Assembly (NCBI GenBank): GCA_029237695.1
Contig: CM055273.1
Location: 63,105,968-63,169,967, forward strand
Direction of reading: 5' to 3'
DNA from: Conchocele bisecta
Lineage: Eukaryota > Mollusca > Bivalvia > Lucinida > Thyasiridae
DNA: 64,000 nucleotides
Shown here: positions 20,510-31,129 of the stretch, in pieces
How the letters are laid out: each line of letters starts with the position of its first letter
Numbering within the stretch: position 1 is the stretch's first letter
The notes under the pieces: model-generated
What the model was told of the DNA's origin: nothing
What the model saw: the letters and a program-made list of their open reading frames with translations, nothing else
Database searches by the model: none
Position numbers and translations under genes: made by a program

Positions 20510-21021
20510 AATAAAATTTATAATATTTTCAGTAAATGACGTCAACTTTGGACTTTATTTGTGAAAGATATTGTACATTTTGAAAACATGTTTAACCCTT
20601 TGAACCCGAAAGCCCGCTATATCGGTTTATGCAAACAGTGCAGATCCAGATGAGCCGGCTCGTAACGAGCCGTCTCATCAGGATCTGCACTTTATGCAAG
20701 TAATTTTTATATTTCTTAGAACAAAAACACCCCCTTTTCATAAATGGACGAATCTGAAAATCATTTTGTGACCATTGGATTGGTCGGAACATTAGCATAT
20801 CACAGTCCATTTCAGTTACTTAGGGGTGAAAACAGAGGCCTTACGACATCAGCATCAAAGAAGCTTAGTTTTCTAAATACACACCATGTGAGTTTGTACC
20901 TTCGGACATCTGTGTAATGCCATGAAATACGTTTACACAATTTATAATATTTTCAGTAAATGACGTCAACTTTTGACTTTATTTGTGAAAGATATTGTAC
21001 ATTTTGAAAACGTGTTTAAGG
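20510..21021 (+). repeat. Direct duplication of about 80 bp flanking a family B MITE
   Basis: 20510-20595 and 20937-21021 share 'tttataatattttcagtaaa' through 'acattttgaaaac'. In the left copy a family B element begins exactly at TTTAA; in the right copy the same place reads TTTAAGGG with no insertion. Confidence 0.85.
20592..20830 (-). mobile_element. Family B piggyBac-like MITE
   Basis: It starts TTAACCCTTTGAACCC and carries the family hairpin 'gagccggctcgtaacgagcc'. The far end lacks the final GGGTTAA. Opposite orientation to 1952-2197. Confidence 0.8.
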
Positions 21022-21092
21022 GTGAGGTGATCTGGCAGCCGGACTGTGCAGATGGCCATGCTGATCATACACTACATGTACATGTGCAATGG

Positions 21093-21180
21093 GGTCAGCG
21101 TGTAAATGCACACACGAACGAACACGACATGTTGGAACCAACCTGTCGTGTTCGTTCGTGTGTGCACTTACACGCTAACC
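21093..21180. repeat. 88-bp hairpin
   Basis: GGTCAGCGTGTAAATGCACA and the inverse TGTGCACTTACACGCTAACC form near-perfect arms, with 'cgaacgaacacgacatg' inside. Confidence 0.9.
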
Positions 21181-21262
21181 GAACTGTAGGAGCACATTCC
21201 ATTAGGCCGATGAATCCAGCCACAGCCACATGCATGTATGATGGTTCATTAAATTAATCGGT

Positions 21263-22121
21263 AATACCTCAGTCACAAATATATCGTAAGCGGATGCGGC
21301 GCCCGTTCGGTGTGTATGTTTGAAGATGTCCTACTACGGGAAACGGCGATTCAGCATCGTGATACACCGTACGGCTATCATGAGGTTTTTGAAATTTTGT
21401 GAACTTCCTTTTTAACAACAGCGCCCGCACGGCGACGGCACGGCTTAATAGGACGACGTATGGGAATCGTAGGGTAAACTTGCGATAACCGTACGGTTGT
21501 TGTACGATGTAAAAATGATTGCGGGTCCCGTACGGGCGCCGTACGACATATAACTATCTGCGATGTCTTGCGCCATCCCTGTGGCGTCCTCCCGGTATAA
21601 AAGCCCTTAGGACATCCGCAAGGCAACTGATGAGCAGAACGTGGCCGAGGGGTAACACCGTCTGACTGCCACGCTGGCGACCCGGGTTCGATTCAGGGTT
21701 CAGTACCTAGTCGTCAGTATTTCTGAGATACTTTGTATTTCCTGCTCTACTAGTCCTTTCGGATGGGGACTTTAAACGGCGGCCCCGTCGTTAAATCCAA
21801 GCATTTACATTACATTTACATTGCAAGGCAATCTTACGATGTCCGTATGATGTCGGGACATCGTGCGGACAACATAAGTTGACCTTACGGTGATAGTAAT
21901 GTCACCTTACGGTGTCCGCACGATTTGAACGCACGAAAAATACTGTCATCCCGTAGCGGCACCGTACGAACCCCACACCTAATGTGTCCGTGGCAAATAT
22001 TTTTGCCAGAACCCTACGATTATGCCGCGATGTCGGAGATGCCAGGACGCCATACGAGTACCCCCAGCCCACCCTAGTCCCTCTACCGCACAGCGACCGG
22101 TCTATTTGTGACTGAGGTATA
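21263..22121. mobile_element. Family N GC-rich TIR element
   Basis: AATACCTCAGTCACAAATA at the left end pairs with TATTTGTGACTGAGGTAT at the right. The 0.86-kb interior is richer in GC than its flanks and studded with CGTACG-type words (21369, 21490, 21530, 21965 areas). A SINE lies inside. No transposase is encoded; the open frames look incidental. Confidence 0.6.
21640..21830 (+). mobile_element. tRNA-derived SINE
   Basis: An A box (TGGCCGAGGGG, about 21643) and a B box (GGTTCGATTC, about 21685) sit at tRNA-like spacing. They are followed by a tRNA-unrelated body with 'cctttcggatggggacttta' and 'ggcggccccgtcgttaaatcc'. The acceptor stem does not pair well, so this is a SINE head and not a tRNA gene. 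Confidence 0.7.
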
Positions 22122-22398
22122 ACGAAAGAGCAATGTACATCATCCCGAGTGTAAAATACGGGAACTCGTACTAAATGTGTCCGCTCCGACACCCGATTTA
22201 AATAGCCAGACTGGGGAAATCGAAATAGATACACATGCATGTTTTGATCACATGTGAACCGACAATTTCTCCTCGACTCAAGTATTATCTTTCTTATTGT
22301 TCAACAAATTGTGATGAAATAAAGCACACGACAGGCGGACATTTTCATGCGCTTTATTCACTCAAAATCGGCTGAACAATGAGAAGGCTATAATATAA

Positions 22399-22566
22399 CT
22401 AACCTTTAGATTGCTACACACAACAATTGTCGTCTGCTGTTACTTTTATTTCTTGCCTTATTTCTCAATAAAAACATGATTCCAATGGAAATGATTCTGA
22501 AGTGCTGTCAAAGCATGTTTTTGTGGATAAAAATGGAAAACGGAAAATAAACAGCAGACGACAAAC
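22399..22566 (+). mobile_element. Family D MITE, right end missing
   Basis: It starts CTAACCTTTAGATTGCTAC and carries 'aattgtcgtctgctg' paired with 'cagcagacgac'. Complete copies are at 30390-30604 and 47806-48014. Confidence 0.75.
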
Positions 22567-22762
22567 AGGAGTCGAGGTGAAATTGGCCTGTTTGGCAGTT
22601 CGCATATCCAAAACGCACACCTCTTCCTCTCTGTGCTAATATATGTATTATCTCGAGTAAAGAGATTGTTTTCTCTATTTCTCCCGAAAGAAATCTGGAC
22701 TGAGGCATGTTGAGTTCGAATCACAACTTATACAATGTAATCGGACACATGTGTACTGGTTC

Positions 22763-22950
<188 letters not shown>

Positions 22951-23074
22951 ACGCATAACGTCTGTACGGAAACGAGGTCCGTGGTATACAGAACACACCC
23001 ATGTATGGTATATATTTCCCTCAGTAAAACAATTTCCCAATAGTCAACGTCATCTGTGTTTGTATCCTAGTATT

Positions 23075-23304
23075 TCATCGCTCCATTTCCGCCATTTTTG
23101 TCCGTCTAAGTTGCCCTCTATACTTCTCATAGAACCAACCGACCTCGCCAATATGGGATCCCCGTGGGCCCGGGAATGGCTCCTCAGCCGGGGCCCGATT
23201 CAGGTAATTCAGGGACAAGGTCGTCTCCGGGGACACGTCGCCGATGCCCAGTAACTGCCAATCAGGGAACGTCTTTAGACGGTACTGTGTGTTTCCATCG
23301 GGAC
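23075..23304 (-). CDS. Gene 2 exon 3 (terminal)
   Basis: Acceptor CTTTGTTTTTCTCCAG ends at 23305. The exon begins with two bases that complete Gly, giving TGPDG across the junction. 75 further codons follow, then TGA at 23077-23075. No clear AATAAA was seen immediately downstream before the TAAA microsatellite. Confidence 0.75.
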
Positions 23305-25449
23305 CTGGAGAAAAACAAAGGTTGTAACTGCTGTCCAAAGCGGGAAATGTAAAACATGTATGTCTGGGCTATTTATTTTATTATTGTCAATTCAAAAACA
23401 ATTGTATTACATAAAATTGACATTCGCAGTGTAATAATACAGTATACATGTATTACAGTCATGAAACAAGAGTGTAATAAAGTGCTTACTGTCTGTTCCA
23501 CGTTTTTCTGCCGACGAAATTTTGGCTATTAAATACTCAATAACTATTTAAATGTAACTGCTTTTTCATCACTAACAAAAAATTCACCCTCCCCAATTTA
23601 TTTTATTTTATGAAATTCCATCAAAAATTTATTTCATTGCGAAAAAAAAGAAAGAAGAAATTCCCATGATAGGTCTTTTAAAGTCACGACTAAATATTCC
23701 AGCACAACAATATTTACACAATTCCCTAACATTTGATTGGTCCGTTGCAAGTCTCAGTCCAACATTTATATCCCAGTAAACTCCATGCCGAACTACTTTC
23801 CGTAACCGTCAGGCGCAGTTAAAATAATTCTTAAGAAAACGGAAAATAAACCCATTTTCTTAATGAATTTATTTCAAATGCTGGAATTATAAGGCATGAA
23901 TGGCCTTTTTGTGGAATTTATCGGGGATGTAAACTTGGAAAAGTCGCGGGAATACTGGACGAGGCCTTCCGGCCTTCATCCAGTATTCCCGCGACTTTTC
24001 CAAGTTTATACCCCGATAAATTCCACAAAAAGGCCATTCATTCCTATATTGCTCGACCGTGGTACGACGTTCATGACTATTTGCACGACACGTTGTGCAG
24101 TCAATAACATTCAATACCATCCAATACCACGCAGAACTTGTCGCAGGACTTTTCTAATATTCCTTGCGATTTCCAGTTGTAGCCGGTCGTAACCAGTAGC
24201 CTATTTCATCAACATTGCAAAGTATACTTTAGTAGCAAAGTATACTTTGAGGGACAAATCATTTATTTTTCCTGAAATGCATTATTTCATATAGAACTAA
24301 CAAATGCATATATTTCATGATTAAAAGTATGCAGAATTATTATACTGAATTTATTACATTATCACAGCCAAATTGGCTGTGATAATGTAATAAATTCAGT
24401 ATAATAAAAATTAATAAATTTATCATAAAATTGAAAATTTCTCCCTCAAAGTATACTTTGCTACTAAAGTATACTTTGCAATGTTGGTGAAATAGGCTAC
24501 TGATGTAAGTTGTCTGATCTCTCAGTGGGACTGGGGTATGACGTAGCCTTCATGTCATAATGATAACTGTTTGAATGCGCAGCAGGACCTGGGACCTGTT
24601 TCACTAAACTTCGTACGACTAAAATATTCACATTAAAGTGCACATTTAGGATCGTCTGGAAACTTCAATTGATGATTTTGCATTTAATGAGCATAGGCTG
24701 CATTTGTTTACAAGAAAACATTGTTAATGTGAAATTTACAGACTATAATAATTTTACAATTACGAACATTTTAGTCGAACGAAGTTTAGTGAAACGGCCC
24801 ATGTATCTACAGGTATTACTAGTATAGCTGTTTGTGCTGTACAGTACCTGTCCAAATGACGGGTCCCTCATACGGCGACCACCGATGGTGGGGAGGTACA
24901 GGGTCGTCCCGTAAGTGGTGTACATTTACGTATTGTAGACTCCGGCGCGTATCGGGCCCGCTCATACCGCCCGGAAAGTGGGACTGGAAACAAGCATAAC
25001 AACCAACATTACGTAATAGTTATAGTTTATTCATTTTGTAGCGAGCGCTAGCGAGAAAATAATTTATTAAAAATTAAATATGTGAACTATAACGTATTTA
25101 TTGTTTACCTAGCCCCGTCGCGAAGCTCTTACACAGTGAATGAAAATCGTAATTCATTAATTTAGTTTAATAAATAATTATGTAAATAATACTTCTGCAT
25201 CAAACACGTTGTGTTATCAGTACGGCTTCAATATTGATGTTGTGTTTATGCAATAACACAAATTTGACATCCGTGTCGTAATACTAGTATATCATAAAAT
25301 CATGAAATTGGACATCCAGTTAAAACATTGTATGGTAAAATATTCATCATATTCTTTAAACGTACGCTACATGCTATCGAAATATTATCGTTTCTCTTTT
25401 AAGCATAGAAAATTAAAATAATTATACTTACGTTCGTGTTGGAAGACAT
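23075..25449 (-). CDS. Gene 2: three-exon SPMIP2 (C4orf45)-like protein, 127 aa
   Basis: Exons are 25449-25432 (MSSNTN), 24983-24848 and 23304-23075, with junction phases 0 and 1. Every junction has GT..AG: donors GTAAGTATAA and GTACTG, acceptors TTGTTTCCAG and GTTTTTCTCCAG. The protein contains TGPDGNTQYRLKTFPDW, then LSLNYLNRAP and GPRGSHIGEVGWFYEKYR, with a basic end RTKMAEMER and TGA. A TGPD motif followed by a 'YLxRP' segment and an 'xSEIGW'-like segment is the pattern I recall for SPMIP2, a microtubule inner protein of sperm and ciliary doublets. There is no signal peptide or membrane segment, which fits a cytoplasmic structural protein. The SPMIP2 assignment is inference; the gene structure is directly supported. 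Introns hold four MITEs. GAAGCCATGGGAAG at 25579-25592, about 130 bp upstream, is a weak X-box-like match. Confidence 0.75.
23575..23690 (+). repeat. Family Z fragment in gene 2 intron 2
   Basis: 'atgaaattccatcaaaaatt' and 'attgcgaaaaaaa' match the family Z insert near 35390-35440. Confidence 0.45.
23692..24049 (+). mobile_element. Family G composite MITE in gene 2 intron 2
   Basis: Complete G1+G2 structure as at 5419-5766. It creates open frames on both strands that are not genes. Confidence 0.9.
24195..24501. mobile_element. Family I MITE, complete copy
   Basis: The ends AGTAGCCTATTTCATCAACA and TGTTGGTGAAATAGGCTACT are inverted repeats. The interior carries AAAGTATACTTT words and a perfect hairpin built on 'tattacattatcacagcca'. 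Other copies: 32835, 35236, 40971, 46811, 54783, 60627. Confidence 0.9.
24594..24804. mobile_element. Family T MITE
   Basis: GTTTCACTAAACTTCGTACG and CGAACGAAGTTTAGTGAAAC are the terminal inverted repeats. Copies at 36348-36529 and 44788-44994 show the same interior (aggatcgtctggaaa). Confidence 0.85.
24848..24983 (-). CDS. Gene 2 exon 2
   Basis: Acceptor AG at 24985-24984. 45 codons run from SHFPGGMSGPDTRRSLQY to EGPVIWT plus one base, then donor GTACTG at 24847. GC-rich relative to the introns. The other two frames contain stops or read less well. Confidence 0.75.
25013..25135. repeat. Family F foldback element in gene 2 intron 1
   Basis: Related to 5141-5290, inverted: GTTATAGTTTATTC and ATGTGAACTATAAC arms, then CCGTCGCGAAGCTCTT as the outer end. 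Confidence 0.65.
25432..25449 (-). CDS. Gene 2 exon 1 (start codon)
   Basis: ATG plus five codons (MSSNTN), then the donor GTAAGTATAA. Ends in phase 0, matching exon 2. Very short first coding exons like this are easily missed by gene finders. Confidence 0.65.
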
Positions 25450-26211
25450 ATTATTTAGTTCGACTATCTATGAAACTAAAACATATTTCTGTCAGCTCGA
25501 ACTGTGAAAATTCGTTACAAAAGTCTCATAAACATACATATGAATTATTAAACGAATACGAGGCATACATTGACATAATGAAGCCATGGGAAGTGTTAAC
25601 CAGACTAGCTACATGTACCTGTATCACCTATCAGCGCCTATACATATTCCCCATAAAGCATGCATGTTACACAGCAGATATTAGTAGTGTTGCTTTCCTG
25701 ATAAAAGTGCGAACAGTGCTTCCCCAGATCAAACTGCGCGCTGATCTGAGGCAGCACTGGTCGCCATTGGATCCATTTTCTCACGTGACGTGTATGCAAA
25801 TTAGATATTAGATATGATTGTACTTAAAAACAAAAGACTTTTTTAAGTGGTGTTAAATTGCATGGCTAGAGTGACACGAGTATACACTTGACAAAGTATG
25901 AAATACGATACGAGTTGTAAAATGGTTGTAAACAAATGTATGTACAATTAAAATCAAGTTAAAGCATTGTTGTTGGGTCTTTAAATTGATTTAATCTACA
26001 TACAACACTTAGTAAAACATGATTAAAAGAACTATCTGGGAAAGGCATAGCTTGATTATTACAACGTTTTGGTAAACTATGTTTTCTTTTATGTGTGCCT
26101 GGGCGTATTGTAATCAAGCTGAAGCATTTTCAAGTTATATTTCAACACAAGTACAATGTCTGAGTAAAAGAGGAAACGGTAGGCCAATGCCACCCAAGGC
26201 ACATGTGGTTT
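25450..26211. other. Gene 2 upstream flank
   Basis: A plus-strand open frame (25470-25811) has no supporting feature and overlaps the presumed promoter of gene 2. An inverted CCAAT (ccattgg) lies near 25766. No clear TATA box was seen. Confidence 0.35.
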
Positions 26212-26500
26212 ATACGGAGCGCCGCAGGGTACATGGATTTTTTTTATTAATTCGTTCCTACGAAATAACAATTCGTTCCATCAATTTAGCAATCCGTTCC
26301 GTCGAATTAACAATTTGTTCCCATGATATAACAATTTGTTCCTTCGAATTAACAATTCGTTTCCTCAATTTAACAATTCGTTCCCTCGAATTTACAATTC
26401 GTTCCCACGATATAACAATTCGTTCCAACGAATTAATAATTCGTTCCAGTGGGAACGAAATTGTTGTTTCGTGGGAACGAATTGTAACATTGGTGTTAAC
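26212..26500. repeat. Family O element with 20-21 bp minisatellite
   Basis: It starts TACGGAGCGCCGCAGG. Units of 'aacaattcgttccctcgaat' type are repeated more than ten times, then the motif inverts (gggaacgaattg). A sister element lies at 55296-55655 and ends with the inverse terminal sequence CTGCGGGGCTCCGTA. Confidence 0.85.
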
Positions 26501-26539
26501 ATTCTGGCGCGAACTGGCCACAGTACGACTAGACACCAG

Positions 26540-27399
26540 ATAATAATAATAATATGGATATGGTATATATCTCACCCATGCGCATATTCAACCCAGAACC
26601 CGGTAACGTTAATGGCCACGGGATGTACCAAGATTTGTCAAACCGCCAGGCTTATCCGCTATATCGGCAGCCAGGCAGAACCACACGGGTGTCACCACAG
26701 ACCATTCCGAGTCCCGGAAGGACTACACACATATGGAAGGTAATATCCGCCATAATGCTATGTGACTTGATGATTGCGTGCTGATGACATTACAACTTAT
26801 ATTCATGTTATTTCATTTGTCATTTGTATTTATTACATCTTAAATCTGCTTGTTGTTATTGTATTTGTCTTTCTTACATGTCCATTCTGCTGATTGCTTT
26901 GTTCATTCGTCTTATTTACATTACAATTATTGATACGCCCTAATTCGTGTCCCTGTTTTATTGCACTAAGCATTTGCAATAGAAAGTAAGAACAAGGCAC
27001 TTAGCACTTTGAATAAGGCCGAAAGCAGTATGGACAAAGCCGCAGGAAGTAAGCATCAAGCCACAGTCCGAAAGCGGAAAGCCGCAAGCAGAAAGCATCA
27101 AGCCAAAAGCAGAATGATGCAAGCAATATATGAGTTAGTAGTGCCTCATTATGACGCCAGATGGCACTGCTGTCAATGTTAGGAATCCTCCGACTAATAA
27201 ATAATAGTACAATATGTGTTTGGCTGTTTGAGGCACACCTCCAATGCCGGTGTTGATGTAAGATTTCACCTACAAACGATCACAGTATACGTTAGAAGAC
27301 ACCAAATAGTTTTACTATATGGTAACTTACACAGGTTGACTGTCAACCTGGCCCGTTACCGATGCAAACCAATAACCGTCCGGGATCAGACTAAGGTTG
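26540..27399. other. Unassigned; left arm of a long spaced inverted repeat
   Basis: 26731-26830 (atggaaggtaatatccgcca) pairs with the reverse complement of 28735-28860. The words 'gcatcaagcc' (27050-27110) recur near 28580-28830. No gene recognised. Confidence 0.45.
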
Positions 27400-27530
27400 G
27401 CCACCACCATTGATTTTCCCTAAAAAACTAACCCGTTACCACACATTTTTCTATTCTCTGCTGCTTTCATTTTTCTTATGGATGTTGTGGGACCTAATTT
27501 CCAACAACCTACACCCATTCTGCTCTCGAT
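27400..27530 (-). repeat. Family P dispersed repeat, inverted
   Basis: Reverse complement shows 'aaagcagcagagaatagaaa', matching 4560-4600. Confidence 0.6.
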
Positions 27531-27565
27531 ATTGACTAATTAAAATATGGATTTAATTATTGTTG

Positions 27566-28008
27566 AAGCTGGGGTCCCATCTAGTAGGTACACAATTTTC
27601 TTTATGGAACTTAAATAAGTGTATAATTGCACCTAGTCCACCACTTTTAAAAAATACGAGTGCCAGCTACACAGATATAATTATTTAGTAATCGTTACTG
27701 TACTCATAGAGACTCGCGGTGGTATCAAGCTAGTTCCATATGCAAATGATGCAGTATTTTTAAATTATTTATATCAACTAAATGCTGAATAAATAATTGT
27801 ATCGACATATCATAAAGTATGATATTGCACATCAAAACATAAATAAATGGAATAAATAGTTGCTTCCGTTATCATTTTAAGGAAATCCGGTTATCGCCCC
27901 TGATATCAAACTGGCATTTCGCGTTTGATATAAAAAGTATAATAATGTCAATGAGTACGTCTGGTAATGGTAAATCAATGTTCATTTTGCCAGAAAAATG
28001 TCAGATTG
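27566..28008 (+). repeat. Family J element, diverged copy
   Basis: It keeps 'aataagtgtataattg', 'ttaaggaaatccggttatcg' and other J segments in order, but both ends are degraded. Confidence 0.7.
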
Positions 28009-28299
28009 AAAGAATAAAGAAAAACATGTCTCCCTATATTATAACCTGGCATGTAGCACTCTATGTTTAAGGTTAGAGAAATTGAGTATGCAAAAGTAGT
28101 CCGGCATAAAAATAGTCCGGGTGTTTTAAGGTCACAGAGACAGCTTGTTTGCAAATCTTGATCCATTAATACCCTGTTTCACTTGAGGAACATGTTGTGG
28201 TGTTTTTAACACCAGTTTTCAGCATAGTTGAAGCATTTAAAAGAAAACACTGAGCCTGTTGGTCACGGGATGTAAACAAAGTTTCCGTGGCCAAAGAAT

Positions 28300-28390
28300 G
28301 TAAACAATAGTGGGGGACATGAGGAGGTTGGTCCCACAACATCCATACGAATAGTGAAAGTAGGAAAGACTGCCTGGGACTCAACACCGT
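28300..28390 (+). repeat. Family P fragment
   Basis: 'cccacaacatccatacgaat' followed by 'gtgaaagtaggaaagac' resembles 4545-4590. Confidence 0.45.
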
Positions 28391-28734
28391 TCGGGGCATG
28401 GAACCAATTTAGAGAGCAACGCATTGGAGGACGGGTACCAGCATATCAAATCATTTTAGGAGAACTATTTTAAGCAATTGTTGTTGTCAAGGGGCGTGGC
28501 TTAGCGAGGTAACAAAACGCATGGCAAAAACAGCGATGCAATAATCAATAATGGAACTCCGGATGTCACTAAGAATGGATCATCAAGCCGATTAGAATGT
28601 AATCAACACAAACGCATTGAAACAGTGCGAATGAATAAAGCATCAAGCCAAATGCACATGCAATTTAGGCTACAACCAATAATATTTCAAATGTCATAAA
28701 AACGAATGACGAATAAAATAACATGAAAGTAAGT
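28391..28734. other. Unassigned sequence
   Basis: Contains scattered 'catcaagcc' words shared with 26.5-27.1 kb. No gene recognised. Confidence 0.35.
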
Positions 28735-28860
28735 TGTAATGGCACCAGTCAGCAAGCATCAAGCCACATAGAATTGTAATAAGACGGATAGAACTTAGAA
28801 TGTCATCAGCAAGCAAGCATCAGGCCTAATATAATTATGGCGGATATTACCTTCCATATA
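28735..28860 (-). repeat. Right arm of a 2-kb spaced inverted repeat
   Basis: Reverse complement (atggaaggtaatatccgcca ... cttactttcatgttat) matches 26731-26830. Confidence 0.6.
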
Positions 28861-28989
28861 TACATGGGTTGTGTTCTATAAGTGGCAGTCGGATGCAACG
28901 AGTAGTCAACTGTCCGAGATGCCAGGCAGATCCTGAAGGTGCCACAGTCATCCACACAGAACACGTAGATATAAAAAATAAGAACAAAA

Positions 28990-29835
28990 CATGTCCTAAC
29001 AACTAGTCTAAAGTTAGCTCAATTCCAGCCGAAAATCGCCAAGCACAAGCCCATCCCAGCCCCGACCTACCTTTTCGCAAATCCAGAAGTAACAATCCAG
29101 TGAATAAGAATAAACGGAATGAAAATATAAGTTAATTTCCAATAGTTAAAATGGCCGCCGCCGGTAACCTTCAGATAAGTGACGGCCGGTAAAAATACAC
29201 GACTTTCTCAGTCCCAGGTCGCCGTTCCATATTTTGATGAGACAATCTGCATATGCAGCCTATGTTCAATAACTGTAAAGCCATCAATTACAATGATACT
29301 GCATACACATATTTACGTCTAGTAACCGGTGCAAGAAATGAGTTTATGCGACAGCTATAAGTATTCTTGAGTCGCACCTCGTCTGGACATTGGAACATTT
29401 TTCGACGTGAAACAGTTTACGCCAGCGCGGAGTACAGCACCAGTGAGCATGGGTCCGTATCTCATAATATCGCACCTCAACACATGTCGTGTTTTTAACG
29501 CGAGTCCTCATGAGTCATACTAATTGTCTTATAGCCTTATCTTATATTTAAGGGTAGGAATTTGCTCGAGGACCTTCCAAACCCGGGCATTTGAGCCCAA
29601 AAATGGCAGGCCAATGACCGTTAGCCCGTTTGTTTCCGAATTTACTAATATCTGCCATACAGTCGAAATATGTGCATTAAATGAAGGCGGCAATCAGGCG
29701 GTTAATTTAACCTAGCTAGTTCATTCTCCTATCGCACGAAGCCGGTATGTAAGACCGTTAAAAAGGCGTGAGTGCGTGTGATATATGGAGACTCAGCCGT
29801 AACAGTGTTATCCTATATGATGATTATATTTGACG
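28990..29835. other. Unassigned, with a small GC-rich spot
   Basis: Around 29151-29185 AAAATGGCCGCCGCCGGTAA is unusually GC-rich. 'ttatatttaagggtaggaat' (29540-29560) recurs inverted near 59340. No exon chain could be built. Confidence 0.35.
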
Positions 29836-29839
29836 GTTT

Positions 29840-29990
29840 CATACTAATTGACTGATTGGTTGATTTTATTAATTGATTTAGTAGTTCATTGATTGGTCGG
29901 CTAAATAATTAATTTATCAATCGATTGATTGAGTAACTATTTCGTTGATTGATTGATTGGTTTTATGTATTGATTGGCGTTTTACAGCGA
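29840..29990 (+). repeat. Degenerate GATT/TGAT simple repeat
   Basis: Many 'gattgattggtt' words, imperfect. Confidence 0.7.
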
Positions 29991-30389
29991 CGGATTGACA
30001 CGTTTGTCACATATTACGCCAGGGAGGTCACTCCCTTTACTTAGTAGGCAACACAGTTTTAGTATTGCCTCCCTTATTGCATCGGCGTTTAACGTCGATG
30101 ATGATTACTCGCCACAAATTACGCCAAACGTTTCATACAAACATTTCTGTCAATTTGCGACATAATTTACGGAACATATTTCCTCTTTAATTGCTTATTA
30201 ATAAGCGTTAACTGAAAACGACATGTATCTGAACAGGCGAGATATGTGGTTCACGAAATTCGAGGCTGAGCTGTGATGAGAATTAAGGCAAGTATTTGTA
30301 AAATTATGTTCTAAACTGTGAACTGGTCCTTTCAGTGAGCATATTCAGATATTCCGCTCGAAATGTGTGTTTGTTGTTTGGGCGCAATT

Positions 30390-30604
30390 TTAACCCTTAA
30401 ACTGCTGAGCACGAACATTGTCGTCTGCTGATGCTTTATAGTGTGCCTTCTTTCTCAATAAAGACATGGTTTAACAGCACTTTAGAATCATTTCCACTGG
30501 AAATGATTCTAAAATGCTATCAAACCATGTTTCTGATGATAAAAATCGAAAATAAAAAATAAACAGCAGACGACAACATTTAATTCGGCAGTGTAACGGT
30601 TAAC
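30390..30604 (+). mobile_element. Family D piggyBac-like MITE
   Basis: Bounded by TTAACCCTTAAACTGC and GCAGTGTAACGGTTAA. TTAA sites plus CCCTT ends again point to piggyBac. A central hairpin (tagaatcatttccactgga) is present. Confidence 0.8.
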
Positions 30605-31129
30605 AGTCTGAAACAGAGGTTTGTAGCTCGAAATCAAAACACTCGGTACCAGTACAGACTATGATCAGTGTGGGCAGGTATACATGTATAATTGAGAAAC
30701 ACACATTATTTGTTAGTGCAAACTCTGCATGTCACATAGCTTTCTGGCGCCTTTAGTCCAGCGCCATGACGGAATAAGTGCAGAAATGATAACTTTTACA
30801 CAAAATAAATGCTCTTAGCTGTATGCCAATTTGACTTGTGTAGCTACTAAAGTTTCTTGACATATAATATAACAGGTGTATACAGCAAACAGCCTCTGTG
30901 AATATATGAAGAGGATATCTGGGAAAAAGACTTGCGGAAGTGCTCGCTGGGCCAAGAATTGCTAAAAAAGTCTCAAATTTTGGTGGACTGGTACCGAAAG
31001 TAAAACATGTCGAAATCCGGAAGTTTGATTGGTATGTTCTGTGTTATGCTGTGATTGACAATGTTTTACGACCGCCGGTGCGATACCGATGTTTGTTTGC
31101 TGAAATTTTTTAACCAAGGTTATTTTTCA
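30605..31129. other. Unassigned sequence
   Basis: No exon or shared repeat recognised. Confidence 0.4.

Noticed and set aside
21640..21712. A functional tRNA gene
   Set aside because: A and B boxes are present, but the acceptor stem does not pair and a SINE body follows.
23896..24192. Frame with FVEFIGDVNLEKSREYW, also at 5493, 23887, 47397, 55049, 55690 and 61220
   Set aside because: It is the translation of the family G2 hairpin, present in every copy on either strand.
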